In this document: piece by piece, positions 32,937-33,099 of the stretch
Layout of the letters: each line of letters starts with the position of its first letter
How positions within the stretch are numbered: position 1 is the stretch's first letter
Source: Planctomycetota bacterium
GTDB taxonomy: Bacteria > Planctomycetota > Phycisphaerae > Sedimentisphaerales > Anaerobacaceae
Length of the DNA: 33,099 nt
Reading direction: 5' to 3'
Assembly (NCBI GenBank): GCA_019456195.1
Contig: VRUK01000063.1
Span: forward strand, 1-33,099
The notes under the pieces: model-generated
Told to the model about the DNA's origin: nothing
Database searches by the model: none
What the model saw: the letters and a program-made list of their open reading frames with translations, nothing else
Translations under genes and position numbers: made by a program

Positions 32937-32987
32937 ATGAGGACATAATTCTTATATCTTTAGCAATGCAAGTAAAAGGAGATAAAG

Positions 32988-33099
32988 GTGAACAGAAAAC
33001 AGCATAAGTTTGCGCAGGTATTTATGGTGTTAATTATAGTATCCGTCTGTTTAGTGCATTCCACGACTGCCTGCGCAAAGTTCCGTGCCGCCATTGCCG
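32988..33099 (+). CDS. Exported protein, N-terminus only (3' truncated)
   Basis: A GTG start at 32988 with AAAGGAG at 32975-32981 opens a frame that runs off the window end. The 37 visible residues are a Sec signal peptide: basic NRKQHKF, hydrophobic VFMVLIIVSVCLV, then STTACAKF with probable cleavage after ACA. The cysteine lacks a proper lipobox before it. The mature protein is not in the window. It follows the M19 gene by 51 nt on the same strand. Confidence 0.6.
   Translation, partial: MNRKQHKFAQVFMVLIIVSVCLVHSTTACAKFRAAIA

Noticed and set aside
1..33099. CRISPR array, tRNA or rRNA genes
   Set aside because: No regularly spaced repeats of CRISPR length and no recognisable tRNA or rRNA sequence were seen on either strand by eye.

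Overview
The window looks like a chromosomal segment of a Planctomycetota bacterium, most probably of the class Phycisphaerae (Sedimentisphaerales-like). This is inferred from gene content: secreted LamG and PA14 proteins that share one C-terminal module, a GLUG-repeat protein ending in a dockerin-like tail, a type-II pseudopilin-like protein, DUF1080, DUF5916 and DUF362/SMP-30 proteins, several Tat-exported proteins, and a tract of GGGTTTG repeats that reads NKPN/TNPI on the minus strand. No tRNA, rRNA or CRISPR array was seen.

Layout. 1-2393: the 3' end of a DUF5916 outer-membrane protein, then a Tat-exported deacetylase-like protein. 2394-3312: gene-free and repeat-rich. 3313-7294: a compact three-gene island made of a HIT-domain protein, a small multi-pass membrane protein, and a large protein joining duplicated PEP-synthase-like ATP-binding regions, a histidine 'swivel' motif and a MazG-type NTP pyrophosphatase. 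7295-7534: three successive inverted repeats. 7535-8788: a GLUG/dockerin protein. 8930-13944: two enzymes of the archaeal-type entry into aromatic biosynthesis (ADH synthase and 3-dehydroquinate synthase II), separated by a Tat TIM-barrel-like protein, a DUF1080 protein and two small minus-strand membrane-protein genes, and followed by an MgtC-like gene. 14036-14948 (minus): a pseudopilin-like gene with the remnant of a second copy's tail behind it.

15433-27622 is a family of four related secreted proteins (three with LamG, one with PA14) that share fibronectin-like repeats and a C-terminal module. Three of the four carry the same inverted repeat exactly 39 nt before the start codon, with base changes that mostly keep pairing. 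Between the first and second members lies a decayed segment: a di-haem cytochrome c peroxidase gene split by one base, and a Tat metallophosphoesterase whose C-terminal half has been replaced in frame by the tail of an IS21-type IstB.

27924-33099: a membrane-anchored DUF362/SMP-30 fusion, a sialidase-like secreted protein, a Tat M19-dipeptidase homologue lacking most expected zinc ligands, and the start of another exported protein.

The best candidate for an undescribed system is the HIT / membrane protein / ATP-grasp-swivel-MazG operon. The conserved leader inverted repeat of the LamG/PA14 family is the best candidate for an undescribed regulatory element.
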